64,000 nucleotides of DNA from Lasioglossum baleicum (lineage: Eukaryota > Arthropoda > Insecta > Hymenoptera > Halictidae), in assembly GCF_051020765.1 (NCBI RefSeq), contig NW_027469084.1, positions 1,364,001-1,428,000 of the forward strand. Reading direction: 5' to 3'. A model generated the notes under the pieces. That model saw only the letters and a list, made by a program, of their open reading frames with translations. It was not told where the DNA came from and searched no databases. Position 1 is the stretch's first letter; every line of letters starts with the position of its first letter. Positions 8,988 to 21,628 of the stretch are shown one piece after another. The position numbers and the translations under genes were made by a program.

Positions 8988-9453
8988 CTGTCGCGCCGTC
9001 GCTCGTACTCTCGCTCCAGCGCTTGTGCGCATTTGCACTTCCGCTTTCGCGCTGCCAAGCCTCCACGCTCACTCTCGTACGCTTCCACTCTCGCGCTTCC
9101 GCTCGTGAGCTGTCACGTTTGCGCTCGTGCGCTCTCGCGCCTCCGCTCGTGCGCTCTCACATTCTTGCGTGCTCGTGCGCTCTCGCGCCTCCATCTCGTT
9201 CCTCCGCTTTCGCGCCTACGCTCGCGATATTCAACAATACCGCGTCTTTTACGGAGACTGTGTCTCGGCAAGGGGGAGTAATGTTCCGGCAAACCGATAC
9301 GCATTCGATCCACTTTACCGACTTCGCGTTGCCGCGATCGGGTGACGTCACGTCGTCGAGGTTCCCCCCACTTTGCGTCCGCGGCACGCGTAAATTCGGC
9401 AGCGGATCGGCTCACTTCGGTCACGTCTGCAGCTCATGACACTCGTTTTCGTT

Positions 9454-10267
9454 TTACGATAAATGTATGTATACTTGAGTCCTTAAGGGGTTCACGTTTT
9501 CTGTTACGTTACGATTGGCCTCGGCACTTCCGTTACAAGAGTCTAATGTATTCTTTACGTTATACAGATCGTTCAAAACGCGTAAGGCAGAGATTTTGTC
9601 AGTCGACGTCTTAATGTCGAAGTCGTTATTGTTAAAGTCATCGAAATTGCGCGGGTATCTAGGCGCAACGTTCGAGAGTAAGGCAGACTCGGTGGCTAAT
9701 ATTTTACCAAATGTACTATAATCTGTTTTCTTTCGGGCATGTGCCTTCCGCAAAGACTAGAATGCAGGCCTACCTGTACCAAGTGGTAACATCTGAAACA
9801 GTAACGATTTGCTAGTTGCTCCATCCGATGGTCTCTTCAGCTGAATGTATACTTGAACGGGATGGTCCACTTGTTGTATACGGTAAGTCGGTGTTTTGAA
9901 CACTATCGCAATTAGCTCATGTACATCAGTAGGCTGAAAACCACCAAATCCTTCCCACACCACTTGCCCGTCCTTCTCTTCGAAAAATCGGACCTGTATG
10001 TCGTTTTTTTGCAAACTTCTCGCATAGCAAAATTATTACCAAACCGCCCTTGACCAAAGCTGTAGAATGACTGGGCTTGACGACTACAAGATTCGACATT
10101 GCCTTCTTATCAAATATAGGATCGGACACAACCGTCGGTAACGCGACATTGAATTTTCCCTTTTGAGATCCTTCTAAGAAAACTTGGAAACATAATCTCA
10201 CCGCGTTCATATCGATGCTAGTAGGCTGTCTTTTATGTTCGAAGCCACTTCGAAAAGGATCTACGCG
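9454..10267 (-). pseudogene. dl: Dorsal-like fragment, copy 5 (F, W*)
   Basis: W* at 9757-9759. Nearly identical to copies 4 and 6, indicating local duplication of a 1280-bp monomer. Confidence 0.87.
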
Positions 10268-10733
10268 CTGTCGCGCCGTCGCTCGTACTCTCGCTCCAGC
10301 GCTTGTGCGCATTTGCACTTCCGCTTTCGCGCTGCCAAGCCTCCACGCTCACTCTCGTACGCTTCCACTCTCGCGCTTCCGCTCGTGAGCTGTCACGTTT
10401 GCGCTCGTGCGCTCTCGCGCCTCCGCTCGTGCGCTCTCACATTCTTGCGTGCTCGTGCGCTCTCGCGCCTCCATCTCGTTCCTCCGCTTTCGCGCCTACG
10501 CTCGCGATATTCAACAATACCGCGTCTTTTACGGAGACTGCGTCTCGGCAAGGGGGAGTAATGTTCCGGCAAACCGATACGCATTCGATCCACTTTACCG
10601 ACTTCGCGTTGCCGCGATCGGGTGACGTCACGTCGTCGAGGTTCCCCCCACTTTGCGTCCGCGGCACGCGTAAATTCGGCAGCGGATCGGCTCACTTCGG
10701 TCACGTCTGCAGCTTATGACACTCGTTTTCGTT

Positions 10734-11547
10734 TTACGATAAATGTATGTATACTTGAGTCCTTAAGGGGTTCACGTTTTCTGTTACGTTACGATTGGCC
10801 TCGGCACTTCCGTTACAAGAGTCTAATGTATTCTTTACGTTATACAGATCGTTCAAAACGCGTAAGGCAGAGATTTTGTCAGTCGACGTCTTAATGTCGA
10901 AGTCGTTATTGTTAAAGTCATCGAAATTGCGCGGGTATCTAGGCGCAACGTTCGAGAGTAAGGCAGACTCGGTGGCTAATATTTTACCAAATGTACTATA
11001 ATCTGTTTTCTTTCGGGCATGTGCCTTCCGCAAAGACTAGAATGCAGGCCTACCTGTACCAAGTGGTAACATCTGAAACAGTAACGATTTGCTAGTTGCT
11101 CCATCCGATGGTCTCTTCAGCTGAATGTATACTTGAACGGGATGGTCCACTTGTTGTATACGGTAAGTCGGTGTTTTGAACACTATCGCAATTAGCTCAT
11201 GTACATCAGTAGGCTGAAAACCACCAAATCCTTCCCACACCACTTGCCCGTCCTTCTCTTCGAAAAATCGGACCTGTATGTCGTTTTTTTGCAAACTTCT
11301 CGCATAGCAAAATTATTACCAAACCGCCCTTGACCAAAGCTGTATAATGACTGGGCTTGACGACTACAAGATTCGACATTGCCTTCTTATCAAATATAGG
11401 ATCGGACACAACCGTCGGTAACGCGACATTGAATTTTCCCTTTTGAGATCCTTCTAAGAAAACTTGGAAACATAATCTCACCGCGTTCATATCGATGCTA
11501 GTAGGCTGTCTTTTATGTTCGAAGCCAGTTCGAAAAGGATCTACGCG
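10734..11547 (-). pseudogene. dl: Dorsal-like fragment, copy 6 (F, W*)
   Basis: W* at 11037-11039. A private change turns KPSHSTAL into KPSHYTAL. Confidence 0.87.
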
Positions 11548-12014
11548 CTGTCGCGCCGTCGCTCGTACTCTCGCTCCAGCGCTTGTGCGCATTTGCACTT
11601 CCGCTTTCGCGCTGCCAAGCCTCCACGCTCACTCTCGTACGCTTCCACTCTCGCGCTTCCGCTCGTGAGCTGTCACGTTTGCGCTCGTGCGCTCTCGCGC
11701 CTCCGCTCGTGCGCTGTCACATTCTTGCGTGCTCGTGCGCTCTCGCGCCTCCATCTCGTTCCTCCGCTTTCGCGCCTACGCTCGCGATATTCAACAATAC
11801 CTCGTCTTTTACGGAGACTGCGTCTCGGCAAGGGGGGAGTAATGTTCCGGCAAACCGATACGCATTCGATCCGCTTTACCTACTTCGCGTAGCCGCGATC
11901 GGGTGACGTCACGTCGTCGAGGCGTCTCCCACTTTGCGTCCGCGGCACGCGTGAATTCGGCAGCGGATCGGCTCACTTCGGTCACGTCTGCAGCTCATGA
12001 CACTCGTTTTCGTT

Positions 12015-12828
12015 TTACGATAAATGTATGTATACTTGAGTCCTTAAGGGGTTCACGTTTTCTGTTACGTTACGATTGGCCTCGGCACTTCCGTTACAAG
12101 AGTCTAATGTATTCTTTACGTTATACAGATCGTTCAAAACGCGTAAGGCAGAGATTTTGTCAGTCGACGTCTTAATGTCGAAGTCGTTATTGTTAAAGTC
12201 ATCGAAATTGCGCGGGTATCTAGGCGCAACGTTCGAGAGTAAGGCAGACTCGGTGGCTAATATTTTACCAAATGTACTATAATCTGTTTTCTTTCGGGCA
12301 AATGCTTTCTGCAAAGACCAGAATGCAGGCCTACCTGTACCAAGTGGTAACATTTGAAACAGTAACGATTTGCTAGTTGCTCCATCCGATGGTCTCTTCA
12401 GCTGAATGTATACTTGACGGGATGGTCCACTTGTTGTATACGGTAAGTCGGTGTTTTGAACACTATCGCAATTAGCTCATGTACATCAGTAGGCTGAAAA
12501 CCACCAAATCCTTCCCACACCACTTGCCCGTCCTTCTCTTCGAAAAATCGGACCTGTATGTCGTTTTTTTCGCAACCATCTCGCATAGCAAAATTATTGC
12601 CAAACCACCCTTGACCAAAGCTGTAGAATGACTGGGCTTGACAACTACCAGATTCGACATTGCCTTCTTATCAAATATAGGATCGGACACAACCGCCGGT
12701 AACGCGACATTGAATTTTCCCTTCTGAGATCCTTCTAAGAAAACTTGGAAACATAATCTCACCGCTTTCAGATCGATGCTAGTAGGCTGTCTTTTATGTT
12801 TGAAGCCAGTTCGAAAAGGATCTACGCG
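12015..12828 (-). pseudogene. dl: Dorsal-like fragment, copy 7 (F variant, 1-nt deletion)
   Basis: The A tract is followed by an extra C (GCG-A7-C-GAC), so the frame is offset by two instead of one. A further single-base deletion near 12416 breaks HPVQVY into HPVKYTFS-stop. Lys and Trp codons are intact. Confidence 0.86.
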
Positions 12829-13295
12829 CTGTCGCGCCGTGGCTCGTACTCTCGCTCCAGCGCTTGTGCGCATTTGCACTTCCGCTTTCGCGCTGCCAAG
12901 CCTCCACGCTCACTCTCGTACGCTTCCACTCTCGCGCTTCCGCTCGTGAGCTGTCACGTTTGCGCTCGTGCGCTCTCGCGCCTCCGCTCGTGCGCTCTCA
13001 CATTCTTGCGTGCTCGTGCGCTCTCGCGCCTCCATCTCGTTCCTCCGCTTTCGCGCCTACGCTCGCGATATTCAACAATACCTCGTCTTTTACGGAGACT
13101 GCGTCTCGGCAAGGGGGGAGTAATGTTCCGGCAAACCGATACGCATTCGATCCGCTTTACCTACTTCGCGTAGCCGCGATCGGGTGACGTCACGTCGTCG
13201 AGGGGCCCCCCACTTTGCGTCCGCGGCACGCGTGAATTCGGCAGCGGATCGGCTCACTTCGGTCACGTCTGCAGCTCATGACACTCGTTTTCGTT

Positions 13296-14108
13296 TTACG
13301 ATAAATGTATGTATACTTGAGTCCTTAAGGGGTTCACGTTTTCTGTTACGTTACGATTGGCCTCGGCACTTCCGTTACAAGAGTCTAATGTATTCTTTAC
13401 GTTATACAGATCGTTCAAAGCACGTAAGGCAGAGATTTTGTCAGTCGACCTCTTAATGTCGAAGTCGTTATTGTTAAAGTCATCGAAATTGCGCGGGTAT
13501 CAAGGCGCAACGTTCGAGTGTAAGGCAGACTCGGTGGCCAATATTTTACCAAATGTATTATAATCTGTTTTCTTTCGGGCGAATGCTTTCTGCAAAGACC
13601 AGAATGCAGCCTACCTGTACCAAGTGGTAACATTTGAAACAGTAACGATTTGCTAGTTGCTCCATCCGATGGTCTCTTCAGCTGAATGTATACTTGAACG
13701 GGATGGTCCACTTGTTGTATACGGTAAGTCGGTGTTTTGAACACTATCGCAATTTGTTCATGTATATCAGTAGGCTGAGAACAACCAAATCCTTCCCACA
13801 CCACTTGCCCGTCCTTCTCTTCGAAAAATCGGAGTTGTATGTCTTTTTTTCGCAACCATCCCGCATAGCAAAATTATTACCAAACCACCCTTGACCAAAG
13901 CTGTAGAATGACTGGGCTATACAACTACAAGATTCGACATTGCCTTCTTATCAAATATAGGATCGGACACAACCGTCGGTAACGCGACATTGAATTTTCC
14001 CTTTTGAGATCCTTCTAAGAAAACTTGGAAACATAATCTCACCGCGTTCATATCGATGCTAGTAGGCTGTCTTTTATGTTCGAAGCCAGTTCGAAAAGGA
14101 TCTACGCG
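13296..14108 (-). pseudogene. dl: Dorsal-like fragment, copy 8 (F, K*, R*, 1-nt deletion)
   Basis: K* at 13917-13919, R* at 13500-13502, and a one-base loss near 13609 that shifts LPLGTGRPAF to LPLGTGRLHS. The part upstream of K* is open into the spacer as a 194-codon chimeric frame (13917-14501). Confidence 0.86.
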
Positions 14109-14501
14109 CTGTCGCGCCGTCGCTCGTACTCTCACTCCAGCGCTTATGCGCATTTGCACTTCCGCTTTCGCGCTGTCAAGCCTCCACGCTAACTCTCGTA
14201 CGCCTCCACTCCCGCGCCTCCGCTGGTGCGCTGTCACATTCTTGCGTGCTCGTGCGCTCTCGCGCCTCCATCTCGTTCCTCCGCTTTCGCGCCTACGCTC
14301 GCGATATTCAACAATACCGCGTCTTTTACGGAGACTGCGTCTCGGCAAGGGGGAGTAATGTTCCGGCAAACCGATACGCATTCGATCCACTTTACCGACT
14401 TCGCGTAGCCGCGATCGGGTGACGTCACGTCGTCGAGGTTCCCCCCACTTTGCGTTCGCGGCACGCGTAAATTCGGCAGCGGACAGGCTCACTTCGGTCA
14501 C
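13917..14501 (-). other. Chimeric 194-codon open frame across spacer and dorsal fragment
   Basis: Open frame from the LTR-like module through the GC-rich block (Arg/Glu/Ala-rich) in frame into VDPFRTGFEHKRQPTSID and on to LVVV before K*. Also at 21015-21599 and 30673-31257. Coding is doubtful: the spacer part changes by non-multiples of three between monomers. Reported as a structural oddity, not a gene. Confidence 0.3.
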
Positions 14502-14530
14502 GTCTGCAGCTCATGACACTCGTTTTCGTT

Positions 14531-15344
14531 TTACGATAAATGTATGTATACTTGAGTCCTTAAGGGGTTCACGTTTTCTGTTACGTTACGATTGGCCTCG
14601 GCACTTCCGTTACAAGAGTCTAATGTATTCTTTACATTATACAGATCGTTCAAAACGCGTAAGGCAGAGATTTTGTCAGTCGACGTCTTAATGTCGAAGT
14701 CGTTATTGTTAAAGTCATCGAAATTGCGCGGGTATCTAGGCGCAACGTTCGAGAGTAAGGCAGACTCGGTGGCTAATATTTTACCAAATGTACTATAATC
14801 TGTTTTCTTTCGGGCAAATGCTTTCTGCAAAGACCAGAATGCAGGCCTACCTGTACCAAGTGGTAACATTTGAAACAGTAACGATTTGCTAGTTGCTCCA
14901 TCCGATGGTCTCTTCAGCTGAATGTATACTTGAACGGGATGGTCCACTTGTTGTATACGGTAAGTCGGTGTTTTGAACACTATCGCAATTAGCTCATGTA
15001 CATCAGTAGGCTGAAAACCACCAAATCCTTCCCACACCACTTGCCCGTCCTTCTCTTCGAAAAATCGGACCTGTATGTCGTTTTTTTGCAAACTTCTCGC
15101 ATAGCAAAATTATTACCAAACCACCCTTGACCAAAGCTGTAGAATGACTGGGCTTGACAACTACAAGATTCGACATTGCCTTCTTATCAAATATAGGATC
15201 GGACACAACCGCCGGTAACGCGACATTGAATTTTCCCTTCTGAGATCCTTCTAAGAAAACTTGGAAACATAATCTCACCGCTTTCAGATCGATGCTAGTA
15301 GGCTGTCTTTTATGTTTGAAGCCAGTTCGAAAAGGATCTACGCG
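14531..15344 (-). pseudogene. dl: Dorsal-like fragment, copy 9 (F only; least damaged class)
   Basis: Only the A-tract frameshift breaks it. From the tract to the end the frame is open for 186 codons (14531-15091) including GRPAFWSLQKAFARKK and NVAPRYPRN. The segment upstream of the tract is open too, in another frame. Confidence 0.88.
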
Positions 15345-15811
15345 CTGTCGCGCCGTGGCTCGTACTCTCGCTCCAGCGCTTGTGCGCATTTGCACTTCCG
15401 CTTTCGCGCTGCCAAGCCTCCACGCTCACTCTCGTACGCTTCCACTCTCGCGCTTCCGCTCGTGAGCTGTCACGTTTGCGCTCGTGCGCTCTCGCGCCTC
15501 CGCTCGTGCGCTCTCACATTCTTGCGTGCTCATGCGCTCTCGCGCCTCCATCTCGTTCCTCCGCTTTCGCGCCTACGCTCGCGATATTCAACAATACCTC
15601 GTCTTTTACGGAGACTGCGTCTCGGCAAGGGGGGAGTAATGTTCCGGCAAACCGATACGCATTCGATCCGCTTTACCTACTTCGCGTAGCCGCGATCGGG
15701 TGTCGTCACGTCGTCGAGGCGCCCGCCACTTTGCGTCCGCGGCACGCGTGAATTCGGCAGCGGATCGGCTCACTTCGGTCACGTCTGCAGCTCATGACAC
15801 TCGTTTTCGTT

Positions 15812-16624
15812 TTACGATAAATGTATGTATACTTGAGTCCTTAAGGGGTTCACGTTTTCTGTTACGTTACGATTGGCCTCGGCACTTCCGTTACAAGAGT
15901 CTAATGTATTCTTTACGTTATACAGATCGTTCAAAGCACGTAAGGCAGAGATTTTGTCAGTCGACCTCTTAATGTCGAAGTCGTTATTGTTAAAGTCATC
16001 GAAATTGCGCGGGTATCAAGGCGCAACGTTCGAGTGTAAGGCAGACTCGGTGGCTAATATTTTACCAAATGTACTATAATCTGTTTTCTTTCGGGCGAAT
16101 GCTTTCTGCAAAGACCAGAATGCAGGCCTACCTGTACCAAGTGGTAACATTTGAAACAGTAACGATTTGCTAGTTGCTCCATCCGATGGTCTCTTCAGCT
16201 GAATGTATACTTGACGGGATGGTCCACTTGTTGTATACGGTAAGTCGGTGTTTTGAACACTATCGCAATTTGTTCATGTATATCAGTAGGCTGAGAACAA
16301 CCAAATCCTTCCCACACCACTTGCCCGTCCTTCTCTTCGAAAAATCGGGGTTGTATGTCTTTTTTTCGCAACCATCCCGCATAGCAAAATTATTACCAAA
16401 CCACCCTTGACCAAAGCTGTAGAATGACTGGGCTATACAACTACAATATTCTACATTGCCTTCTTATCAAATATAGGATCGGACACAACCGTCGGTAACG
16501 CGACATTGAATTTTCCCTTTTGAGATCCTTCTAAGAAAACTTGGAAACATAATCTCACCGCGTTCATATCGATGCTAGTAGGCTGTCTTTTATGTTCGAA
16601 GCCAGTTCGAAAAGGATCTACGCG
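15812..16624 (-). pseudogene. dl: Dorsal-like fragment, copy 10 (F, K*, R*, 1-nt deletion)
   Basis: K* at 16433-16435, R* at 16016-16018, single-base loss near 16214 in the HPVQ region. Private changes near 16447-16453 alter the AMSNL region. Confidence 0.86.
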
Positions 16625-17046
16625 CTGTCGCGCCGTCGCTCGTACTCTCGCTCCACAACTTGTGCGCATTTGCACTTCCGCTTTCGCGCTGTCAAGCCTC
16701 CACGCTCACTCTCGTACGCCTCCACTCTCGCGCCTCCGCTGGTGCGCTGTCACATTCTTGCGTGCTCGTGCGCTCTCGCGCCTCCATCTCGTTCCTCCGC
16801 TTTCGCGCCTACGCTCGCGATATTCAACAATACCGCGTCTTTTACGGAGACTGCGTCTCGGCAAGGGGGAGTAATGTTCCGGCAAACCGATACGCATTCG
16901 ATCCACTTTACCGACTTCGCGTAGCCGCGATCGGGTGACGTCACGTCGTCGAGGTTCCCCCCACTTTGCGTCCGCGGCACGCGTAAATTCGGCAGCGGAT
17001 CGGCTCACTTCGGTCACGTCTGCAGCTCATGACACTCGTTTTCGTT

Positions 17047-17860
17047 TTACGATAAATGTATGTATACTTGAGTCCTTAAGGGGTTCACGTTTTCTGTTAC
17101 GTTACGATTGGCCTCGGCACTTCCGTTACAAGAGTCTAATGTATTCTTTACGTTATACAGATCGTTCAAAACGCGTAAGGCAGAGATTTTGTCAGTCGAC
17201 CTCTTAATGTCGAAGTCGTTATTGTTAAAGTCATCGAAATTGCGCGGGTATCTAGGCGCAACGTTCGAGAGTAAGGCAGACTCGGTGGCTAATATTTTAC
17301 CAAATGTACTATAATCTGTTTTCTTTCGGGCATGTGCTTCCCGCAAAGACTAGAATGCAGGCCTACCTGTACCAAGTGGTAACATCTGAAACAGTAACGA
17401 TTTGCTAGTTGCTCCATCCGATGGTCTCTTCAGCTGAATGTATACTTGAACGGGATGGTCCACTTGTTGTATACGGTAAGTCGGTGTTTTGAACACTATC
17501 GCAATTAGCTCATGTACATCAGTAGGCTGAAAACCACCAAATCCTTCCCACACCACTTGCCCGTCCTTCTCTTCGAAAAATCGGACCTGTATGTCGTTTT
17601 TTTGCAAACTTCTCGCATAACAAAATTATTACCAAACCGCCCTTGACCAAAGCTGTAGAATGACTGGGCTTGACAACTACAAGATTCGACATTGCCTTCT
17701 TATCAAATATAGGATCGGACACAACCGTCGGTAACGCGACATTGAATTTTCCCCTTTGAGATCCTTCTAAGAAAACTTGGAAACATAATCTTACCGCGTT
17801 CATATCGATGCTAGTAGGCTGTCTTTTATGTTCGAAGCCAATTCGAAAAGGATCTACGCG
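17047..17860 (-). pseudogene. dl: Dorsal-like fragment, copy 11 (F, W*)
   Basis: W* at 17350-17352. REAHARKK subtype, with ATAACAAAAT at the left of the A tract. Confidence 0.87.
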
Positions 17861-18367
17861 CTCTCGCGCCGTCGCTCGTACTCTCGCTCCACAACTTGTG
17901 CGCATTTGCACCTCCGCTTTCGCGCTGTCAAGCCTCCACGCTCGTGCGCATTTACGCCTCCGCTTTCGCGCTGTCAAGCCTCCACGCTCGTGCGCATTTA
18001 TGCCTCCGCTTTCGCGCTGTCAAGCCTCCACGCTCACTCTCGTACGCCTCCACTCTCGCGCCTCCGCTGGTGCGCTGTCACGCTTGCACTTGTGCGCTCT
18101 CGCGCCTCCGCTCGTGCGCTCTCACATTCTTGCGTGCTCGTGCGCTCTCGCGCCTCCATCCCGTTCCTCCGCTTTCGCGCCTACGCTCGCGATATTCAAC
18201 AATACCGCGTCTTTTACGGAGACTGCGTCTCGGCAAGGGGGAGTAATGTTCCGGCAAACCGATACGTCGTCGAGGTTCCCCCCACTTTGCGTCCGCGGCA
18301 CGCGTAAATTTGGCAGCGGATCGGCTCACTTCGGTCACGTCTGCAGCTCATTACACTCGTTTTCGTT

Positions 18368-18646
18368 TTACGATAAATGTATGTATACTTGAGTCCTTAA
18401 GGGGTTCACGTTTTCTGTTACGTTACGATTGGCCTCGGCACTTCCGTTACAAGAGTCTAATGTATTCTTTACGTTATACAGATCGTTCAAAACGCGTAAG
18501 GCAGTGATTTTGTCAGTCGACGTCTTAATGTCGAAGTCGTTATTGTTAAAGTCATCGAAATTGCGCGGGTATCTAGGCGCAACGTTCAGATCGATGCTAG
18601 TAGGCTGTCTTTTATGTTTGAAGCCAGTTCGAAAAGGATCTACGCG
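18368..18646 (-). pseudogene. dl: Dorsal-like fragment, copy 12 (del535)
   Basis: Same deletion junction as copy 2, here at 18587/18588, giving the 109-codon fused frame 18368-18697. It is one of the landmarks of the 7098-bp block. Confidence 0.85.
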
Positions 18647-19112
18647 CTGTCGCGCCGCGGCTCGTACTCTCGCTCCAGCGCTTGTGCGCATTTGCACTTC
18701 CGCTTTCGCGCTGCCAAGCCTCCACGCTCACTCTCGTACGCTTCCACTCTCGCGCTTCCGCTCGTGAGCTGTCACGTTTGCGCTCGTGCGCTCTCGCGCC
18801 TCCGCTCGTGCGCTCTCACATTCTTGCGTGCTCGTGCGCTCTCGCGCCTCCATCTCGTTCCTCCGCTTTCGCGCCTACGCTCGCGATATTCAACAATACC
18901 GCGTCTTTTACGGAGACTGCGTCTCGGCAAGGGGGAGTAATGTTCCGGCAAACCGATACGCATTCGATCCACTTTACCGACTTCGCGTTGCCGCGATCGG
19001 GTGACGTCACGTCGTCGAGGTTCCCCCCACTTTGCGTCCGCGGCACGCGTAAATTCGGCAACGGATCGGCTCACTTCGGTCACGTCTGCAGCTCATGACA
19101 CTCGTTTTCGTT

Positions 19113-19926
19113 TTACGATAAATGTATGTATACTTGAGTCCTTAAGGGGTTCACGTTTTCTGTTACGTTACGATTGGCCTCGGCACTTCCGTTACAAGAG
19201 TCTAATGTATTCTTTACGTTATACAGATCGTTCAAAACGCGTAAGGCAGAGATTTTGTCAGTCGACGTCTTAATGTCGAAGTCGTTATTGTTAAAGTCAT
19301 CGAAATTGCGCGGGTATCTAGGCGCAACGTTCGAGAGTAAGGCAGACTCGGTGGCTAATATTTTACCAAATGTACTATAATCTGTTTTCTTTCGGGCAAA
19401 TGCTTTCTGCAAAGACCAGAATGCAGGCCTACCTGTACCAAGTGGTAACATTTGAAACAGTAACGATTTGCTAGTTGCTCCATCCGATGGTCTCTTCAGC
19501 TGAATGTATACTTGACGGGATGGTCCACTTGTTGTATACGGTAAGTCGGTGTTTTGAACACTATCGCAATTAGCTCATGTACATCAGTAGGCTGAAAACC
19601 ACCAAATCCTTCCCACACCACTTGCCCGTCCTTCTCTTCGAAAAATCGGACCTGTATGTCGTTTTTTTCGCAACCATCTCGCATAGCAAAATTATTGCCA
19701 AACCACCCTTGACCAAAGCTGTAGAATGACTGGGCTTGACAACTACCAGATTCGACATTGCCTTCTTATCAAATATAGGATCGGACACAACCGCCGGTAA
19801 CGCGACATTGAATTTTCCCTTCTGAGATCCTTCTAAGAAAACTTGGAAACATAATCTCACCGCTTTCAGATCGATGCTAGTAGGCTGTCTTTTATGTTTG
19901 AAGCCAGTTCGAAAAGGATCTACGCG
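19113..19926 (-). pseudogene. dl: Dorsal-like fragment, copy 13 (F variant, 1-nt deletion)
   Basis: Counterpart of copy 7, 7098 bp away, with the same extra C after A7 and the same HPVQ single-base loss (near 19514). Confidence 0.86.
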
Positions 19927-20393
19927 CTGTCGCGCCGTGGCTCGTACTCTCGCTCCAGCGCTTGTGCGCATTTGCACTTCCGCTTTCGCGCTGCCAAGCC
20001 TCCACGCTCACTCTCGTACGCTTCCACTCTCGCGCTTCCGCTCGTGAGCTGTCACGTTTGCGCTCGTGCGCTCTCGCGCCTCCGCTCGTGCGCTCTCACA
20101 TTCTTGCGTGCTCGTGCGCTCTCGCGCCTCCATCTCGTTCCTCCGCTTTCGCGCCTACGCTCGCGATATTCAACAAAACCTCGTCTTTTACGGAGACTGC
20201 GTCTCGGCAAGGGGGGAGTAATGTTCCGGCAAACCGATACGCATTCGATCCGCTTTACCTACTTTGCGTAGCCGCGATCGGGTGACGTCACGTCGTCGAG
20301 GGGCCCCCCACTTTGCGTCCGCGGCACGCGTGAATTCGGCAGCGGATCGGCTCACTTCGGTCACGTCTGCAGCTCATGACACTCGTTTTCGTT

Positions 20394-21206
20394 TTACGAT
20401 AAATGTATGTATACTTGAGTCCTTAAGGGGTTCACGTTTTCTGTTACGTTACGATTGGCCTCGGCACTTCCGTTACAAGAGTCTAATGTATTCTTTACGT
20501 TATACAGATCGTTCAAAGCACGTAAGGCAGAGATTTTGTCAGTCGACCTCTTAATGTCGAAGTCGTTATTGTTAAAGTCATCGAAATTGCGCGGGTATCA
20601 AGGCGCAACGTTCGAGTGTAAGGCAGACTCGGTGGCCAATATTTTACCAAATGTATTATAATCTGTTTTCTTTCGGGCGAATGCTTTCTGCAAAGACCAG
20701 AATGCAGCCTACCTGTACCAAGTGGTAACATTTGAAACAGTAACGATTTGCTAGTTGCTCCATCCGATGGTCTCTTCAGCTGAATGTATACTTGAACGGG
20801 ATGGTCCACTTGTTGTATACGGTAAGTCGGTGTTTTGAACACTATCGCAATTTGTTCATGTATATCAGTAGGCTGAGAACAACCAAATCCTTCCCACACC
20901 ACTTGCCCGTCCTTCTCTTCGAAAAATCGGAGTTGTATGTCTTTTTTTCGCAACCATCCCGCATAGCAAAATTATTACCAAACCACCCTTGACCAAAGCT
21001 GTAGAATGACTGGGCTATACAACTACAAGATTCGACATTGCCTTCTTATCAAATATAGGATCGGACACAACCGTCGGTAACGCGACATTGAATTTTCCCT
21101 TTTGAGATCCTTCTAAGAAAACTTGGAAACATAATCTCACCGCGTTCATATCGATGCTAGTAGGCTGTCTTTTATGTTCGAAGCCAGTTCGAAAAGGATC
21201 TACGCG
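20394..21206 (-). pseudogene. dl: Dorsal-like fragment, copy 14 (F, K*, R*, 1-nt deletion)
   Basis: Counterpart of copy 8 at 7098 bp. K* 21015-21017, R* 20598-20600, one-base loss near 20707. The chimeric 194-codon frame is 21015-21599. Confidence 0.86.
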
Positions 21207-21628
21207 CTGTCGCGCCGTCGCTCGTACTCTCACTCCAGCGCTTATGCGCATTTGCACTTCCGCTTTCGCGCTGTCAAGCCTCCACGCTAACTCTCGTACG
21301 CCTCCACTCCCGCGCCTCCGCTGGTGCGCTGTCACATTCTTGCGTGCTCGTGCGCTCTCGCGCCTCCATCTCGTTCCTCCGCTTTCGCGCCTACGCTCGC
21401 GATATTCAACAATACCGCGTCTTTTACGGAGACTGCGTCTCGGCAAGGGGGAGTAATGTTCCGGCAAACCGATACGCATTCGATCCACTTTACCGACTTC
21501 GCGTAGCCGCGATCGGGTGACGTCACGTCGTCGAGGTTCCCCCCACTTTGCGTTCGCGGCACGCGTAAATTCGGCAGCGGACAGGCTCACTTCGGTCACG
21601 TCTGCAGCTCATGACACTCGTTTTCGTT

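Larger units (their letters stand above)
12796..19893. repeat. Higher-order repeat 1, copy 1 (7098 bp)
   Basis: Six monomers of 1280, 1236, 1280, 1236, 786 and 1280 bp. The next 7098 bp repeat the same lengths, lesions and deletions in order. Homology extends left to about 12000. Confidence 0.92.

Noticed and set aside
14531..15091. A functional Dorsal or other NF-kB gene
   Set aside because: Only the dimerisation region is present, it is frameshifted at its 5' side, lacks the DNA-binding loop and start, and recurs in tandem.
14531..15091. Relish-type NF-kB as the source gene
   Set aside because: The DGQVVWEGFG, QPTDVHE and QLKRPSDGATS blocks fit the Dorsal class better, and no ankyrin-repeat sequence is present. 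A formal tree would settle it.
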